Shown here: positions 34,736 through 46,629 of the stretch, in pieces
Position numbering within the stretch: position 1 is the first letter of the stretch
Layout: every line of letters starts with the position of its first letter
Assembly: GCA_020284085.1 (NCBI GenBank)
Contig: JACEVL010000991.1
Span: 1-64,000 of the forward strand
Length of the DNA: 64,000 nt
Reading direction: 5' to 3'
Source: Aporrectodea caliginosa
Lineage: Eukaryota; Annelida; Clitellata; Crassiclitellata; Lumbricidae
Made by a program: the position numbers and the translations under genes
Notes under the pieces: generated by a model
What the model was told of the DNA's origin: nothing
Seen by the model: the letters and a program-made list of their open reading frames with translations, nothing else
The model's database searches: none

Positions 34736-34959
34736 CAAGCAAAGGAGGTGTACAATGTAATGTAATCCATTCTCCGCGTTCGGATGGTTTCTGAAATTTA
34801 GTATGAGTGAAAAGACAAGAAACTCTAAATTTTTTACATTCACTATGACTGCTTCATCATGTTGCATACTTCTGCATTGTACAATGTACAGTGCTCGTGC
34901 TTCAGCTCCTTGCCAAATTCCGTAGTGACAACTAATTATCACTGATTTTGCCTATATGC

Positions 34960-35860
34960 CTACATCACTACGGTCTTGTTTATTTGTGAACCTGACCGAG
35001 GCCCATTCATTTTACCTGGTTTCTGGTGCTGTTCTTTCGGTTTGGTCACATTTTCTGCTGCTATATATAGGGCAAGTAACAATTCTCATCTTGATCATGG
35101 TACAATTTTTAGACCATCTTCAAATGCACGTCGTGGGTTGACTTCGTATCTGGTTATGCTTCTTCTTGTGACATTCAAATACGCCCTGGTCCGGTTATCA
35201 ATCAGTGTTTGTGTATTGGTCTATTAAATATTTGTTCTCTTCGATATAAGACTGCAGTCTTACATAATTTTCTTTCTGAGCACATTGGCCTAACTGCTCT
35301 GAATGAGCCCGGGCTGAAACCCAATGATACATCAGCAATTCAGTATTCTTTTGTAATCCTCCCTTCTGATCCTCACCCTCTCTACATTTTTATCATGAAT
35401 GAGCCTCGGTTCAGAGGCAGAGGTGGGGGACTTACTTTTCTTATCAAATCATATCTCCCTCTGCTTGAGTTCACTTTGCAGCACCTAGCACCCAAGTCAT
35501 TTGAGCTCTTGCTGCCACTTCCAATTCTGGTAACAAGCAAGTATTGCTTGCTAATGCTTATCCCCCACTATCCTTCTCTTTGATTGACTTTTTGAGTGAA
35601 TTTAATTCACTACTTGAGTATTTTATTTCCTCACCTTCGGAAATAGTTATTGTGGGTGACTTTAGAAGTATAGATGTAGCTAAGTACTTCTAGTTGGGTT
35701 TTCTTGATACGGTTTGAAGGGTTTGACCTGCGGCAGCTCATTCATTGCCTTTCCAACTCATAGTAAGGATCGCTCCTTGGACGCCTTGCCAACTCGCTCT
35801 GATTCTAAATCATTTAACTAGGTTACTTTTGTTAGAGTCAAATATTTAGATCATGCTGCC
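34960..35860 (+). mobile_element. LINE endonuclease-domain fragment
   Basis: Plus strand reads VINQCLCIGLLNICSLR (a 5' APE-endonuclease start), LSEHIGLTALNEPGLKPND, then RGGGLTFLIKS, and in another frame FNSLLEYFISSPSEIVIVGDF and LDALPTRS. These are ordered motifs of the APE-type endonuclease of non-LTR retrotransposons, with the reverse transcriptase missing. Frameshifts are present. It lies in sense orientation in RBR1 intron 1. Confidence 0.85.
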
Positions 35861-36044
35861 ATTTTCTATAAATTTGACTTGCATTTTAAACCGCCACCAA
35901 ATTATAAAATTATTAAATTTCGCCACAGCATAAAAATGATTTAAATTAGTCAAAGTTGATATCTTGCGCAGTTGCATTTATAAATTTTTCATGTTAACTT
36001 CGCGTTGATTCATTGCCATGGTGAAAATTTAATATAACTTTCAG

Positions 36045-36366
36045 GTATACATTCAAAGGAACGGCGGATGTAACCATATAAAGTGCACCCAGTGTGGATC
36101 CGATTTCTGTTACGAATGCGGGGAAAGAGGTTTCAATCATGGACATTATGAAACGAGGAATAATTTTAATGTTGGAGCTGACAATCTCATTCAAGCAAGG
36201 AATGATTACAATGTTGAAAGAAACTACCAGCCTCGCCCTGAACGAAGGTGGAATCGGTTACGTTCGATCGGACGACTTTCAAGAATCATTGGGTGCAAGA
36301 TGAGCGTAGGATTTTTCACGAGAAATGGGTCGATGTTTCTTCTCGTAAGTTCTTCATTCTCTGTAG
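36045..36366 (+). CDS. RBR1 Rcat (RING2) exon
   Basis: The acceptor TAACTTTCAG ends at 36044, and the frame starts in phase 0 as VYIQRNGGCNHIKC, then CGSDFCYECGERG. This is the Rcat domain. The NGGC cysteine aligns with the ubiquitin-accepting cysteine of parkin/HHARI-type ligases (GGCxHMKC). A basic, Asn/Arg-rich linker (RPERRWNRLRSIGRL) follows. The donor is chosen at GTAG|GTAACG (36366) because it gives phase 1, which matches the next exon; the nearby CTC|GTAAGT at 36342 is in phase 0 and would not fit. RBR2 uses a donor further upstream (TTCG|GTATGT), whose counterpart here is mutated. The domain looks intact, but the upstream exon of this copy is broken. Confidence 0.8.
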
Positions 36367-36991
36367 GTAACGTCCTCTGCGTTTAGTTTTTGAACTAATC
36401 GCAGAGAACTAAATTGACTCACTGCAAAACACTTTTTAGTCCTGCATCCTCTAACCCAGGTTACCTTTGAACTCAGATTGAACTGAACAGTCTTCTGTTT
36501 CAATGGAGTTTGAACGTTATATGCGTCTAATATAAAGTTTAATTACGTCTTAATTTTTGAGTTCTTAGTTTGGAGCAATTCTTCGTTCCTTTCATCGTTT
36601 AATGCTGAAAATACCTATTCACTGCAGAGCTCTAACCTAGCCTCATCATGCAGCTCGCGCTGTACATTACCTAACACAGAGTTAATGAATTGTATGGTTA
36701 CTTCACTAATTAATTAAGCTTAAAGAGAGAACAACTAAAACTAGGCCCCTTTGTATCTCTAGAAATTATGTGATTTGCTGTTTCAGATAGGAATCTTGTT
36801 GTGCAGCCATAATTTCCTTACGTTGTCTTAGTCTAATCTAAATTACGATTCGGTTGTTTATGCGTCACTTTAATTCACAATATTTTGAATTATTTCTAAT
36901 GAGCGTTTAGCGTTAAAGTTTTTGTTGATGATGATAATTATCAAGATTAAATTGAATCATTCTGATACATTGTTCTATTTGTATTTTACAG

Positions 36992-37254
36992 TGTTCATCG
37001 TTTTGTTCGTTTCCACATTCATTGGTTTCCTCACCATCTGGTGTTATTTTGTCGCAATCGCGAATCGCGGGAGAAACAATTCGACATCATACAATGACAG
37101 CAATTCGTCTCTTCCTTATCTGAATTCGAATTTGTCCGGCATTGTGACTACCTCAATTGTCAATTGTACGAAATCACCGTTTACAATTAGTTCCTGCATA
37201 CTCATATATGCATACGTACAATACGTAGTTACGTACATACATACGAATGCATAG
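36992..37254 (+). CDS. RBR1 last exon, transmembrane anchor
   Basis: The acceptor TATTTTACAG ends at 36991. In phase 1 it reads VFIVLFVSTFIGFLTIWCYF, a clear membrane helix, followed by a Ser/Asn-rich tail ending at TAG 37252-37254. The position, phase and hydrophobic character match the final exon of RBR2 (53607-53758), although the tails differ. A C-terminal membrane anchor after RBR recalls RNF144/RNF19-type ligases, which act on internal membranes. Confidence 0.65.
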
Positions 37255-37749
37255 ATACATACATTCGTACTGATTTACATACTGTATATACTTAACGTGT
37301 ATTATACTATGATGTATAATAGGCTTACTGGACATCGGGTCAAATCGATTGACGTTCTTTGCTTTAATTTTGCCATTTGAAGGCTAGTAGAACTAATGTA
37401 TTCCGTCAACGTAAATGCATATAATTATTATGGGTGGTCTAAACAATTGTCTATATAAACATATATGTATATGTATGTATTATCAGAACAATATATATAT
37501 ACATATCCTTTTTAGGTGGTGTTTGCCATTGAAGAATTTCTACTGAAGAGGCGGTATAAAAATTCGCGATAATGATTACGATTACGGAAATTATGTAGAC
37601 AACGGTATTTACATTTCGTGTTGAGTGCCTAAATCAAAATCTATCTTGGAAAGAGCTTATTGCGCTTGTATCTACGAAGTTAGCAACCATGGATCAGCGA
37701 AGACGTAACTTGAGAAGACCAATGTGCTAGTATCATAATTAAGCCTACG
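37255..37749. other. RBR1 downstream region, no gene
   Basis: AT-rich with TA and GTAT tracts. A short LINE 3' tail (CTGAAGAGGCGGTATAAAAAT) lies at about 37540-37580. Confidence 0.4.
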
Positions 37750-38055
37750 ATAATTGACTCTAGTTTATTAAGTGCTATGGCGCGGAATTTGTTTTCTTCT
37801 CTGATCGTAACTCACAATAATAAATATTGGTCTTCTTCAAAATGCATATAAATGTGATTTATTTTCTACGCGGTAACACTGTTGTGACGCTGTCATTATA
37901 GTTTTTGAACTTGATTATTTGTTGATTTGCAAGTACTGTATTTTCATTGCAAGAATAATTATCGTCAAACCAAAAGGAATGCTGAAATTGAAAGCCACCT
38001 GTAAATATTCATAATGTAAATGAAGCAATCCAGTTTTATTCAGTTGTACTTGGGT
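37750..38055. repeat. RBR-unit 3' flank, copy 1
   Basis: Collinear with 55340-55650 downstream of RBR2 (GTGCTATGGCG / GTACTATGGCG, GATTATTTGTT, GTATTTTCATTGCA, TGAAATTGAAAG / TAAAATTGAAAG) and with 26715-26750. It probably contains the 3' UTR or polyadenylation region; several AATAAA-like words occur, e.g. 37818-37825. Confidence 0.75.
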
Positions 38056-38405
38056 CGGTTGGTCGTCCGATATTCGGAGTTGTCGACCAACAGCAGAATT
38101 CGAACACTCGGATGTTGATGAGTAGTTTCATACGTCACCAGGTGCATCTTCCAGCAGCGACACCGACCGACCGAGCTGAACTACCTTACAGTTCAACTCT
38201 ACACTTAAGTAGTCTTTAGGTCGGCGTCGCTCGGTCTACATATTTTCACGTGCAGGCCTGTGTGGCTTAACCACAGGCACGATTCCCCTACCTATGCTAC
38301 GCACGACGAGTATTTCCGTTAGAGTCCAAAAAGAGGACGTAGTTACACCTTGATCTGGAATTTTTTGGGGACGCAGGCTCATTGCTTTCGGGATGTGTCT
38401 CCCCG

Positions 38406-40700
38406 CTAAATTTTGTTGAATTTCCACACTGTAAAGGTAGCATTTTAAGCTGTATCTGAACAAAATTGCTCTATAATTTGAGTGCTGATAGGAACCAGCT
38501 GTCACTCGTAGCTTACATGTAGTTTGAGTCGTGTTTGAGTTTGGGGAGGGATGTCACCCCTCCCCTACAGGGACGTCATTTCAGTTTTTTCAGGGGGGCA
38601 AGAAAATTATGAAGACTCATATTAAAGAAAAACTTTGGAAGCCTCCACACCACTGTCACAATAAGAATACGATCATGCTTAAACAACTTAATAGGCTTAT
38701 TTGCTCAACAAAGGAGCATTCCTGGTCCTTTTTTCTGCAAAATTTCTTATGACAATTCAAAATAAATCAATTGTTCAGGCAATATTAGACTCAATTAATG
38801 CTCAACAAAGCCAAATCCACAAGACATTAATGAGACATTATAGACCTTAAAAATTCTTAATCACCTTGAGTTGCAGAGGCTACTGTTGATGGAATAATAA
38901 TTATTATTGTCAACAGTATATGTAAGCTGACACACACATTTGGAAATTGCTTTGAAGGATTGCACTGCGTTAAAAAGTCCAACAGGTCCAGTGGTGTTAA
39001 ATGGGTACATTCAAAATTTGCCTTATGTACAGAGGGTAAATGATTAATTTCTGTTATTGAGGTCAGCAGGATATTGCTTTGCTGAAGCTACAGCTTTTTC
39101 TGCCAACTCACTTGCAGAAGTGGTTAGATATTTCCACAAGAAATGAAACCTTTCTGCCAAATTTGATTAAATATGCATAACATAGGAAAACTTTGACTGT
39201 GAAATAAGTTCTATAATGTAAGACTGATGAATAGCAAATTAGCTTACCTTCACAGGTGTCAGTTTATTATTGATAGTTACATCTACACCTACATGTAGGC
39301 CCTATGTATCATAAGAGTTCTATCCATTAGCCGCATCACCCGATCCAAACAAAACGTGCAGAGAATGACACTCCAAACTGTATATAATATACCAATGGGA
39401 CAATCTGTGTGACTGAAAGGTTTTGGCTTAGCAAGGGCAAGGGCTCCTGGCTAGAAATTTGATATAGGTCTACTGCAAAACCTGGTTTCATGCATGAGAG
39501 CCAGAATGTGGGTGGGAGGCTAGTTGATGAGAGATATCTTCCTGATGGTGAAGCTGCATGGGAATGTTGGGAAAGGGTCATAAAAGGTGAGTATAATGAA
39601 AGAAAGCATGAACATTAGCATTGACCTACATCATGTAGAGGCTATCAGGGGCTATCAATCTTACAACTATACTGTTGACCGGTACCTCTGTGGGCTCTCT
39701 CGGCTAGTCGCCTTTGACAGGCAACTCTGTGTGTGTGTTCTCTCGGCCAGTCGGCATATGAGATAATCTGTGTGACTGAAAGGCTGGATTGCTTGTTCGT
39801 CTCCAATTACATAGTACTTCTATAGCTAAAGCAGACCTACTACAAATTTCATTTATATAATTATGTACATCTTTCTAACTGTCTCGGTACCTCGGGCTAC
39901 GTGCAAAGTGCATACGAAGAGGTAGACAAAAATCAATGTACTTAGAAAACCACAAGTGAATAATCAATCAATCAATCAATTTCGTTTATTCACAACACCA
40001 AGCTGACAGGTCGCAACTTGTTACAGGTAACAGCTATGAAAAATTGTCTAAGCTCTGACAGTTAATTATTAAATGGGTTGAGATAGCAAATATTATCTCT
40101 GCTCTAACATTTAGTTACTAAAGAAGAATTAGGCTAGTGGCAATGTTAGTTAGGGCGACAAACGAGGTAGCTAATATGGTATAAACCGGAGATAATGTAT
40201 TTAGTAGATATTTTTAAATAATACACGTGATATGAAATTGCGATCGTCAATAGGGCTGCTGTCCTAGACTCCTAGTGACGAATTAAGTTATATTATTTCA
40301 TCAAATGCACTGACATACATAATTTATAGTTGATTTTTCAGGGGCGGGGCAAATGCCACACCCCTGCCCACCCCAAAATGACGTCCCTGCTCCCCTATCT
40401 AAACTTTTTCGAATTTCCACACTGTAATGGTAGCATTTTAAGCTGTCATCTGAACAAAATTGCTTTATTATTTGAGTGCTGATAAGAACCAGCTGTCACT
40501 CTTAGCTAACATGCAGTTTGAGTCGTGGTTGAGTTTGGGGAGGGGTTTGGGGAGGGGATGTGACCCCTCCCCAGTGCTAAAACTTTTTGAATTTCCACAC
40601 TGTAATGGTCACAATTTACGCTGTCATCTGAACAAAATTGCTCTATTATTTGAGTGCTGATAAGCACCAGCTGTCATTCGTAGCTATTACTATTATATTC
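38406..40700. repeat. Three ~165-bp tandem repeats, split by a hAT element
   Basis: Units begin TTGAATTTCCACACTGTAA and include GTAGCATTTTAAGCTG, CTGAACAAAATTGCTCTA and TTGAGTGCTGATA. They lie at 38408-38567 (continuing at 40390), about 40411-40570 and about 40588-40690. The hAT element at 38568-40389 sits inside the first unit. A C/G-rich end (GTCCCCCC, AAGTCTCCGCCCCTG at 40745-40808) follows, which looks like the right terminus of the parent element; its left end was not identified. Confidence 0.8.
38568..40389. mobile_element. hAT element (family H, copy 1), transposase relic on minus strand
   Basis: The left end CAGGGACGTCATTT and right end AAATGACGTCCCTG are perfect inverted repeats. 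Exact 8-bp target-site duplication CTCCCCTA at 38560-38567 and 40390-40397. The minus strand of about 38780-38890 has broken pieces of the hAT dimerisation domain (TVASAT, KVIKNF, VDLALLSIN). The interior is homologous to 41293-43073, so both belong to one family. No open transposase remains. Confidence 0.93.
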
Positions 40701-40879
40701 ATGAAATATTTCAGAAATATTGGGGGGATATAAGCAGCTCCGTCCCCCCCACCTCAAGTTTGGGGGGGGGACCGTCCCCCCTGTCCCCCCTAAGTCTCCG
40801 CCCCTGCCCCTACCTGTGCTACGCACGATAGTGCATTCCTGCAACGCCTACGCATAGCACACGTCTCTGCCTTCTCTCA

Positions 40880-41060
40880 TTACTCTCTGGCTCTATCTGT
40901 CTGACTGTCCGTGTCTGTCTGTCTGACTCTTTTGTCTGACCGTCTCCCTCTCGCTCTGTATCTCTGTCTGTTCTTCTCTCTGCCCCTGTCTGTGTCTGTG
41001 TATAATATTAAAGTGTCTGTCTGGTTGTCTCTGTCTGTCTTCCATCTATCCCTCTCTCAA
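40880..41060. repeat. (CTGT)n-rich low-complexity tract
   Basis: Reiterated CTGTCTGTCTGAC and CTCTGTCTGT over about 180 bases. Confidence 0.85.
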
Positions 41061-41292
41061 ATTCCTGTGTGTGCCATACACACCCCTACAGTAAGGTCTG
41101 AATAATGACACTAATAACACGTTTCTAGCTCTCACACAAGTTGAGATACAGGCAGATAAAGATACGAAGTCGAGCGGGTCGGGTAAAAGTTCGACGACCA
41201 GTATCTCGGACAGTAATAGACCAACAATATTTATGGGCGGGTTTATTCATGTCTTATGTGGACCAACAAGTGGCCTAAGTTTCATGTAAATG

Positions 41293-43073
41293 CAGGGTCC
41301 GATTTGTCAAAAAAGAAGCAGGGGGGTCGGAAATCTATAGAACTATTAAAAATTTACTGAGCCACAGTAATATTTTTAACCCCCCCCCTCTTATGGGCCT
41401 TCCCAGCCAGTGATGGGCACGATTAGTTAAATTGCTTATCGATTAAAATTAGATTTAGAAAATTCTTGTAGCTAAAGAATTAGCTGTTTGGCTAATTAAT
41501 TAGCTAATCGATTAGAATTTAATCGATTAGTTAGCCTACCCATCTCTGTTCCCAGCATCCGTTATGTTTTCTTCCCAACACCCATCATCAGTATAATATA
41601 CATTTATATATATATATATGCATGAATATATATATATATGCACAATACAATACAAAGCATACAGAACACCATTTGTAAATTGCTACAGTACAATGCAACT
41701 TTTGTTAACAATACAATTGCTTGCTGTCACTGTGTGTTTTGCTTCAATCAGAAATTTCAAATGAAATTGTGAAGATTAAATTAAAATAAAAACCTAGAAA
41801 GCCACCACACCTTGGCCACTGTCAAACAGCCACAAATAAGAATATGTTCATACCTTAAAACACTTAATAAGCTTATTTGATTAACAATGGAGCTTTCCTG
41901 ACCTTTTTCTGCAAAATGTCTTATGACAGTTTTAAAATCAATTTTCTGGCAATACTCAGCCTGGCCAAATCCACAAGATATTCTTGAGACATTGTAGACC
42001 TTACAAATTCTTAATTAGCTTGAATTTGATGAATGATCTCTCTGCAGAGGTTACTGTTTCCGGAATTAAGGTTAATGTTTCCGGAATTAACAGTATAACC
42101 TAAGCTCACACAAACATTTGGAACTTGCTCAGAAAGATTGTACTGTGTTAATAAGTTCAACAGGTCAACGGTGTTAATTGGGCACATCCAAACATTATCT
42201 TATGTACGGAGGGTAAATTTTGAATTTCTGTTATGAAATCCTCACCATTAAAGAAAGCAAGATATTGCTTTGCTAAAGTTAAAGTTTTTCTTCCAACAAA
42301 CAGGCAGACATGGTTAGATATATATTTCCACAAGAAAGCAAACCTTTCAGGGCTCCTGATCTGTCACCATACATTTTGGACGGCTTATCTAAAACTTTTA
42401 CTTTTTATATCTGAAGGCTTAAATAAATATATGCATAAATTGGAAAACTGCAAAATAAGTTCTATAATGTCAGACAGATGAACAGCAGAAGAGCTAACCT
42501 TCCTGATGATGAGGCTGGCGATGGATCCTATGACTCATTTCAATTGGGGTGCGTGTAATGAATGGGGGCTAGGGCCTATAGGAGACTGGAGAAAGCTTTA
42601 GCATTGACCTACACGATGTGAAGGGCACTGTGGGTTAGCAGGGCACTATCAATCACTTGCTGGACCTTGATCGGTAACTCCTCCGGCTCAGCCAGAAACT
42701 ACACTCCGGGTTCTCTGGGCCCAGGAGCAATGAACCGGCTGCACCCTCTCTTAGGCCCTGCCTGTCATAGTAACCAAGTGACAACGCAGATGAAAGTACG
42801 GTAGCCGAGAGGGACCAGGTTGTTGTATTATCTGAAAAGATAACCCTATTCCTTAAAACGTATATCCTAATATCAACCTACATCAGGCCGATTGGTCATA
42901 ATGAAGACTATATTTTTTATTATGCATGCAGTCATTTGGAGTAGGACTGTGGGTAATGAATTTGAGGGGGTCCAGCCGACCCCCCCGGGGGTCGGCCAAA
43001 GGCCAGAAGCAGGGGGGTCAAAATGAGAAGCAGGGGGTCCAACCCCCCCGACCCCCCGGCAAATCGGACACTG
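41293..43073. mobile_element. hAT element (family H, copy 2), transposase relic on minus strand
   Basis: Ends CAGGGTCCGATTTG and CAAATCGGACACTG are inverted repeats. Exact 8-bp target-site duplication TGTAAATG at 41285-41292 and 43074-43081. The minus strand of about 41950-42075 reads VTSAERSFIKFKLIKN, then a stop and SQ-YLVDLARLSIA-like residues, the hAT dimerisation motif. The interior is collinear with copy 1 (38568-40389), yet the terminal repeats differ. A 141-bp MITE is nested at 41408-41548. Confidence 0.93.
41408..41548. mobile_element. 141-bp nested hAT MITE
   Basis: Ends CAGTGATGGGCA and TACCCATCTCTG are inverted repeats. Exact 8-bp target-site duplication TTCCCAGC at 41400-41407 and 41549-41556. 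The body is made of ATTAGTTA/TAATCGAT-type short inverted motifs. It lies inside the hAT element 41293-43073 and is therefore younger than it. Confidence 0.93.
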
Positions 43074-43305
43074 TGTAAATGCGAGTCGGTCATGTCTATC
43101 ATGTTGGTTGAATTGACGAGGAATCACCCTTTGATAATAAACAGCAGCCTGATTTCTGAAAAATGTCACGTGACAGGACCCACTGATCGCATGGAACCTA
43201 CCAAAAACTAATAACCATATGACCAAACCAAAGTGTACACAAAGTTTGGTGCTTTTGTCCAACCGGTCCTCATCCGACTAAATTTGCGGTCTAACAGACT
43301 GCACT

Positions 43306-43617
43306 AATGGTGCCACAATCTGAGTTGACGTCGCTCTTGCTAACCTATACCTCGAATATGTTTCGACACTTCACCCGGTCGACAGTGAGGGCCCAAGGAC
43401 GCCGGACGCTGATGCATCCTAGACGCGTTGTTCATGAAAAGACCATACCCACCTCGGACCAAGTACAGAGATCTGTCCAACGCGGTCGGCCCGCAAGGTG
43501 ACAATACGCCAGTGAGTCCCTTGTGGCGACTGCTCGCCAAACCGAGGCGCAAACTGCCCTGGTCAGCTGCCCGCCTTCCTCGGAGGAGGACGGCACAAAT
43601 TATTTAGGATCGGCATT
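43306..43617. repeat. Dispersed repeat R, copy 2
   Basis: Same orientation and high similarity to 27546-27876. Landmarks ACTTCACCCGGTCGACAGTG and CATGAAAAGACCATACCCAC. Nature unknown. Confidence 0.8.
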
Positions 43618-44600
43618 CCTCGAATTTAATATTCCGAAGCCAGCGAAAGCAAACGCTCCGACGAAGGATGATTGTTAACGTACCTGAAATGACACATTTA
43701 AAACACGAAATTTTAGCGTCGAATAGGCCTACATATCAAACCTTATTGCGAAAAGATCAGGATTATAACATTTACTTTTAAGGTTATAGTTGCTATGACA
43801 ATCGTTCTGAGACTTTGAATTTATAGTGCACAAATTGTAATAAGTTTACACACAATCCGTGATACTTGGTGAGCAACACCACAGTTAAAAGCCCTGTAAA
43901 AGCTTTTCATTCTATTTTACGACTGTTCTAACGCTGGCTGACTTTTGGCTGGAATTCTATATATATTGTATATGTTAGGCATTATGGCTCGAATCACGCT
44001 GTCGTCAGAATTTCAACAGATCTAGGCTAACGTACGTAACTAAATTATTGCTATTCACTGTTGTTACACAGAATATTTCGCAATTAGTGATATAGAGCAA
44101 AGCCAATTTTTATCAGGCTATATGCAGAGCTTTATGTATGTCTGCATAGGCTGTAAAGTAGTCATTGCCGTTTTCTTCTTAGGAGCTTCTAGACTTAATA
44201 AGAAATGTATTGAAGTTCACAGCTTGTATAAACCCAAATTTGATGTCCAAAATGAGAAGCACTTTGATGTATTTAAGCCCCTTTAAACACATATTTTAGC
44301 AATTTAGAATTCATCATTCATCAAACGGAATAGTGGAATTTGTCATATAGTAACAAAAGGCAGACATGTTTAACTGCGTGGGATTAATAGTGCCGTCGCT
44401 TGATGACATCGAGTCACAGGACCAGTCTTGAAAATTTACAAGATAGAACAAGAAATACTTGATTGATTCGGAGTGATGAAAACCACGAAGCTTGAAGCTA
44501 AGAATAGAAAAGAATGTCGAAAATCAAGAGCTTCTGAATTTCAATATCTAGATTCAGAATTAATTATCAAGATTATTCAAAGAGTTGTGGCCCAGAGAAT
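43618..44600. other. Intergenic stretch, no gene seen
   Basis: AT-rich sequence without recognisable genes or element ends. From about 44440 it may belong to the 5' part of the RBR relic that follows, but no coding part is visible before about 44660. Confidence 0.4.
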
Positions 44601-44639
44601 TGAATAGTAGGCCATATCTCAGAGCAAGGTTTCTGCCGG

Positions 44640-45040
44640 TAGTTCTAAACGAATTAATCGTAGATATTGCCCTCGTTGTAATCTTGAGGCAGTAGTCACG
44701 ATTGGAGGGAAGAGATTTCGTGCTTCAGATCAGTGGCATCTACCAATAGAGAGGAGGTTTGGTAGAACGATCTCTCACGGTTTCCAGAAGTGGGGGGGGT
44801 TGACGTACTTTTCGAACATAAACTGGGGGTTGCTGATTTCCAATGATGAAGCGGTCTGCAATACAGTTTTGAGTAACTTTTGAGTCTCTAATGCATAAGT
44901 CGGCCATAGCTTGGATGTGCTTTCCCATTCCAGGTGGGTTTAGACGCCATTGCTTCTGATCAAATGAATTATTGTAAATTAGAGTGGTGCCAATATCCAT
45001 GGCATCAAAATATCAACTGTGAAGAAATGAATCTTTAAAA
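44640..45040 (+). pseudogene. RBR relic: N-terminal IBR module only, with 230-bp insertion
   Basis: Plus-strand RYCPRCNLEAVV at about 44665-44700, and KLEWCQYPWHQNINCEE at about 44971-45024, are the two halves of the N-terminal IBR-like module of RBR1/RBR2. They are separated by 230 bp bounded by imperfect direct repeats GCTTCAGATCA (44722-44732) and GCTTCTGATCA (44952-44962). Removing one repeat and the insert restores the spacing. One CxxC position is lost (KLEWCQY instead of LDWCFTC), so zinc binding would fail, and a stop follows. No RING1, IBR or Rcat exon is seen after it. Confidence 0.72.
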
Positions 45041-45789
45041 AAGCCAATGTTGTTCCAGGACATGTTAAAACCAAATAACGTTCATTGTAGCTTAGTCAAA
45101 GAGAAAGCCACGAATCCAGCCATTAATTCAATCGTTCACGACGATAAAGGTCTTACGTCAAAGGATATTTTGCTTGTGTAAGAATAATCCAAGGTTGTTT
45201 TTAGGTCAAAACGGTCAATTTAAGAGAAAACTCTGAGGAAATGGCCATAAGTCATCCAAATATTGTTCAATATGTGTTATTCTGTTACCTGTTTGCTCGG
45301 GCTGAAAAAGGCTATATATATAGGGCTTTTATAGACCTATCAGACGACAAAGTTCTACAATACAAACACAATTCAAGTTCACTTCAGTCGTTCATGTGCA
45401 CTGCAGAGCACATCCTTGATTTATATATAGAATCTTCATCTTTCTCAATAATATGCTGGGTATACACCTTGCAAAATGGTTCTCACTGACACCTACATAA
45501 ACTGTCATGACTCATAGCTACAGAAACCGGAGACAATTTCAAAGTAGGCCTATATTCCGATACGCGGAGTCTGCTAAAGAATGCCTTGAGGACACATGAA
45601 AATAAAATACAACGAGCGATACATACATAGATACAGAATCAAAATAACCTTTCAATCATCCTAACAAACTGTGGCTGATTATATAGGCAGAAAGTCATTC
45701 GCTAGATAGCAGCAGGCGGCAATGAGGAAGACCAGAACCAGTGATAAATGAGCAGAATTTAAGTTTATTCGCTGTTTGAAATAATGCGG

Positions 45790-46320
45790 TAATCTTTTCT
45801 CTGGTTCTCTGCCTCATGTCCTCTCGCTGCTAAATCTTTCAGCTTTCTGTATCAATCTGTCATCATCCAATCCAACATCATCTGCCATGGTCTTCCTCTT
45901 GTTCACCTCCCCTCCATTTTTTTCTTCGATGACAGTTCTTAGTATTGAGTCTCCTCTCAGAGTGTGTCTGATCAATTTCCTTTATCTCTTTCTTATTGTG
46001 TGCATTAGGGTTCTTTCTTCTCCAATTCTTCTCATCACTTCTTCATTTTGTTTTATGTTCAGTCCTGCTGTTTACTTCATTTTTCTCCATATCCACATTT
46101 CAAAAACCTTCAGTCTTCTCATGTCCGCTTTTCTCATGGTCCATGTCTCGGCTCCGTACAGCACCACACTCCATATCAGTGTCTTTACCATTATCATCTT
46201 CAGATTCCTGTTTAGTTTCCTCTCAGGGGTTCTGTCCTTTTTGAGAACGTATCTTTTCCTAGTGCTATCCTTCTTTTAATTTCCTAGTGGCATCTGGCAT
46301 CTGTCGTGATCAATGATCAT
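45790..46320 (-). mobile_element. LINE reverse-transcriptase C-terminal fragment (RTE/craTA-like)
   Basis: Minus strand reads RKLNRNLKMIMVKTLIWSVV, LYGAETWTMRKADMRRLKVF and EMWIWRKMK, and further on IRHTLRGDSIL, a typical non-LTR reverse-transcriptase tail of the kind with LYGAETWT. The plus-strand open frame at 45887-46279 is only its shadow. The family differs from the CR1/L2-like copies elsewhere in the window. It lies inside the RBR flank. Confidence 0.85.
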
Positions 46321-46629
46321 ACTTCCAAGGTAGTAGACTTCTTTCGCTTGTTGTATTTCTTTTCCTCCACTGTATATTCTAAAATTGCAAAGGAGAAATG
46401 TCTTTGTGCTATTATTAACAATCGTCCTTGAACAAATGAAGTGTCTGATACAATTTCTTAGAATGACCATTATTGCACGCTGACTTCACTTCAAATATCC
46501 ACAGTGTGGACCCTATATACCCAAGCCTCTAGTCTATAATTATTATCACCTTTTGTTATGTTGCTTACTCATAGGTACAGTTCCTAGGAAGTGGGAACCT
46601 CTTTGAAAGGATCGCGGAACTATGCGACC

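Noticed and set aside
45887..46279. 130-codon hydrophobic plus-strand frame resembling a multi-pass membrane protein
   Set aside because: The minus strand of the same interval encodes a clear reverse-transcriptase tail (LYGAETWT); the plus frame is its shadow.
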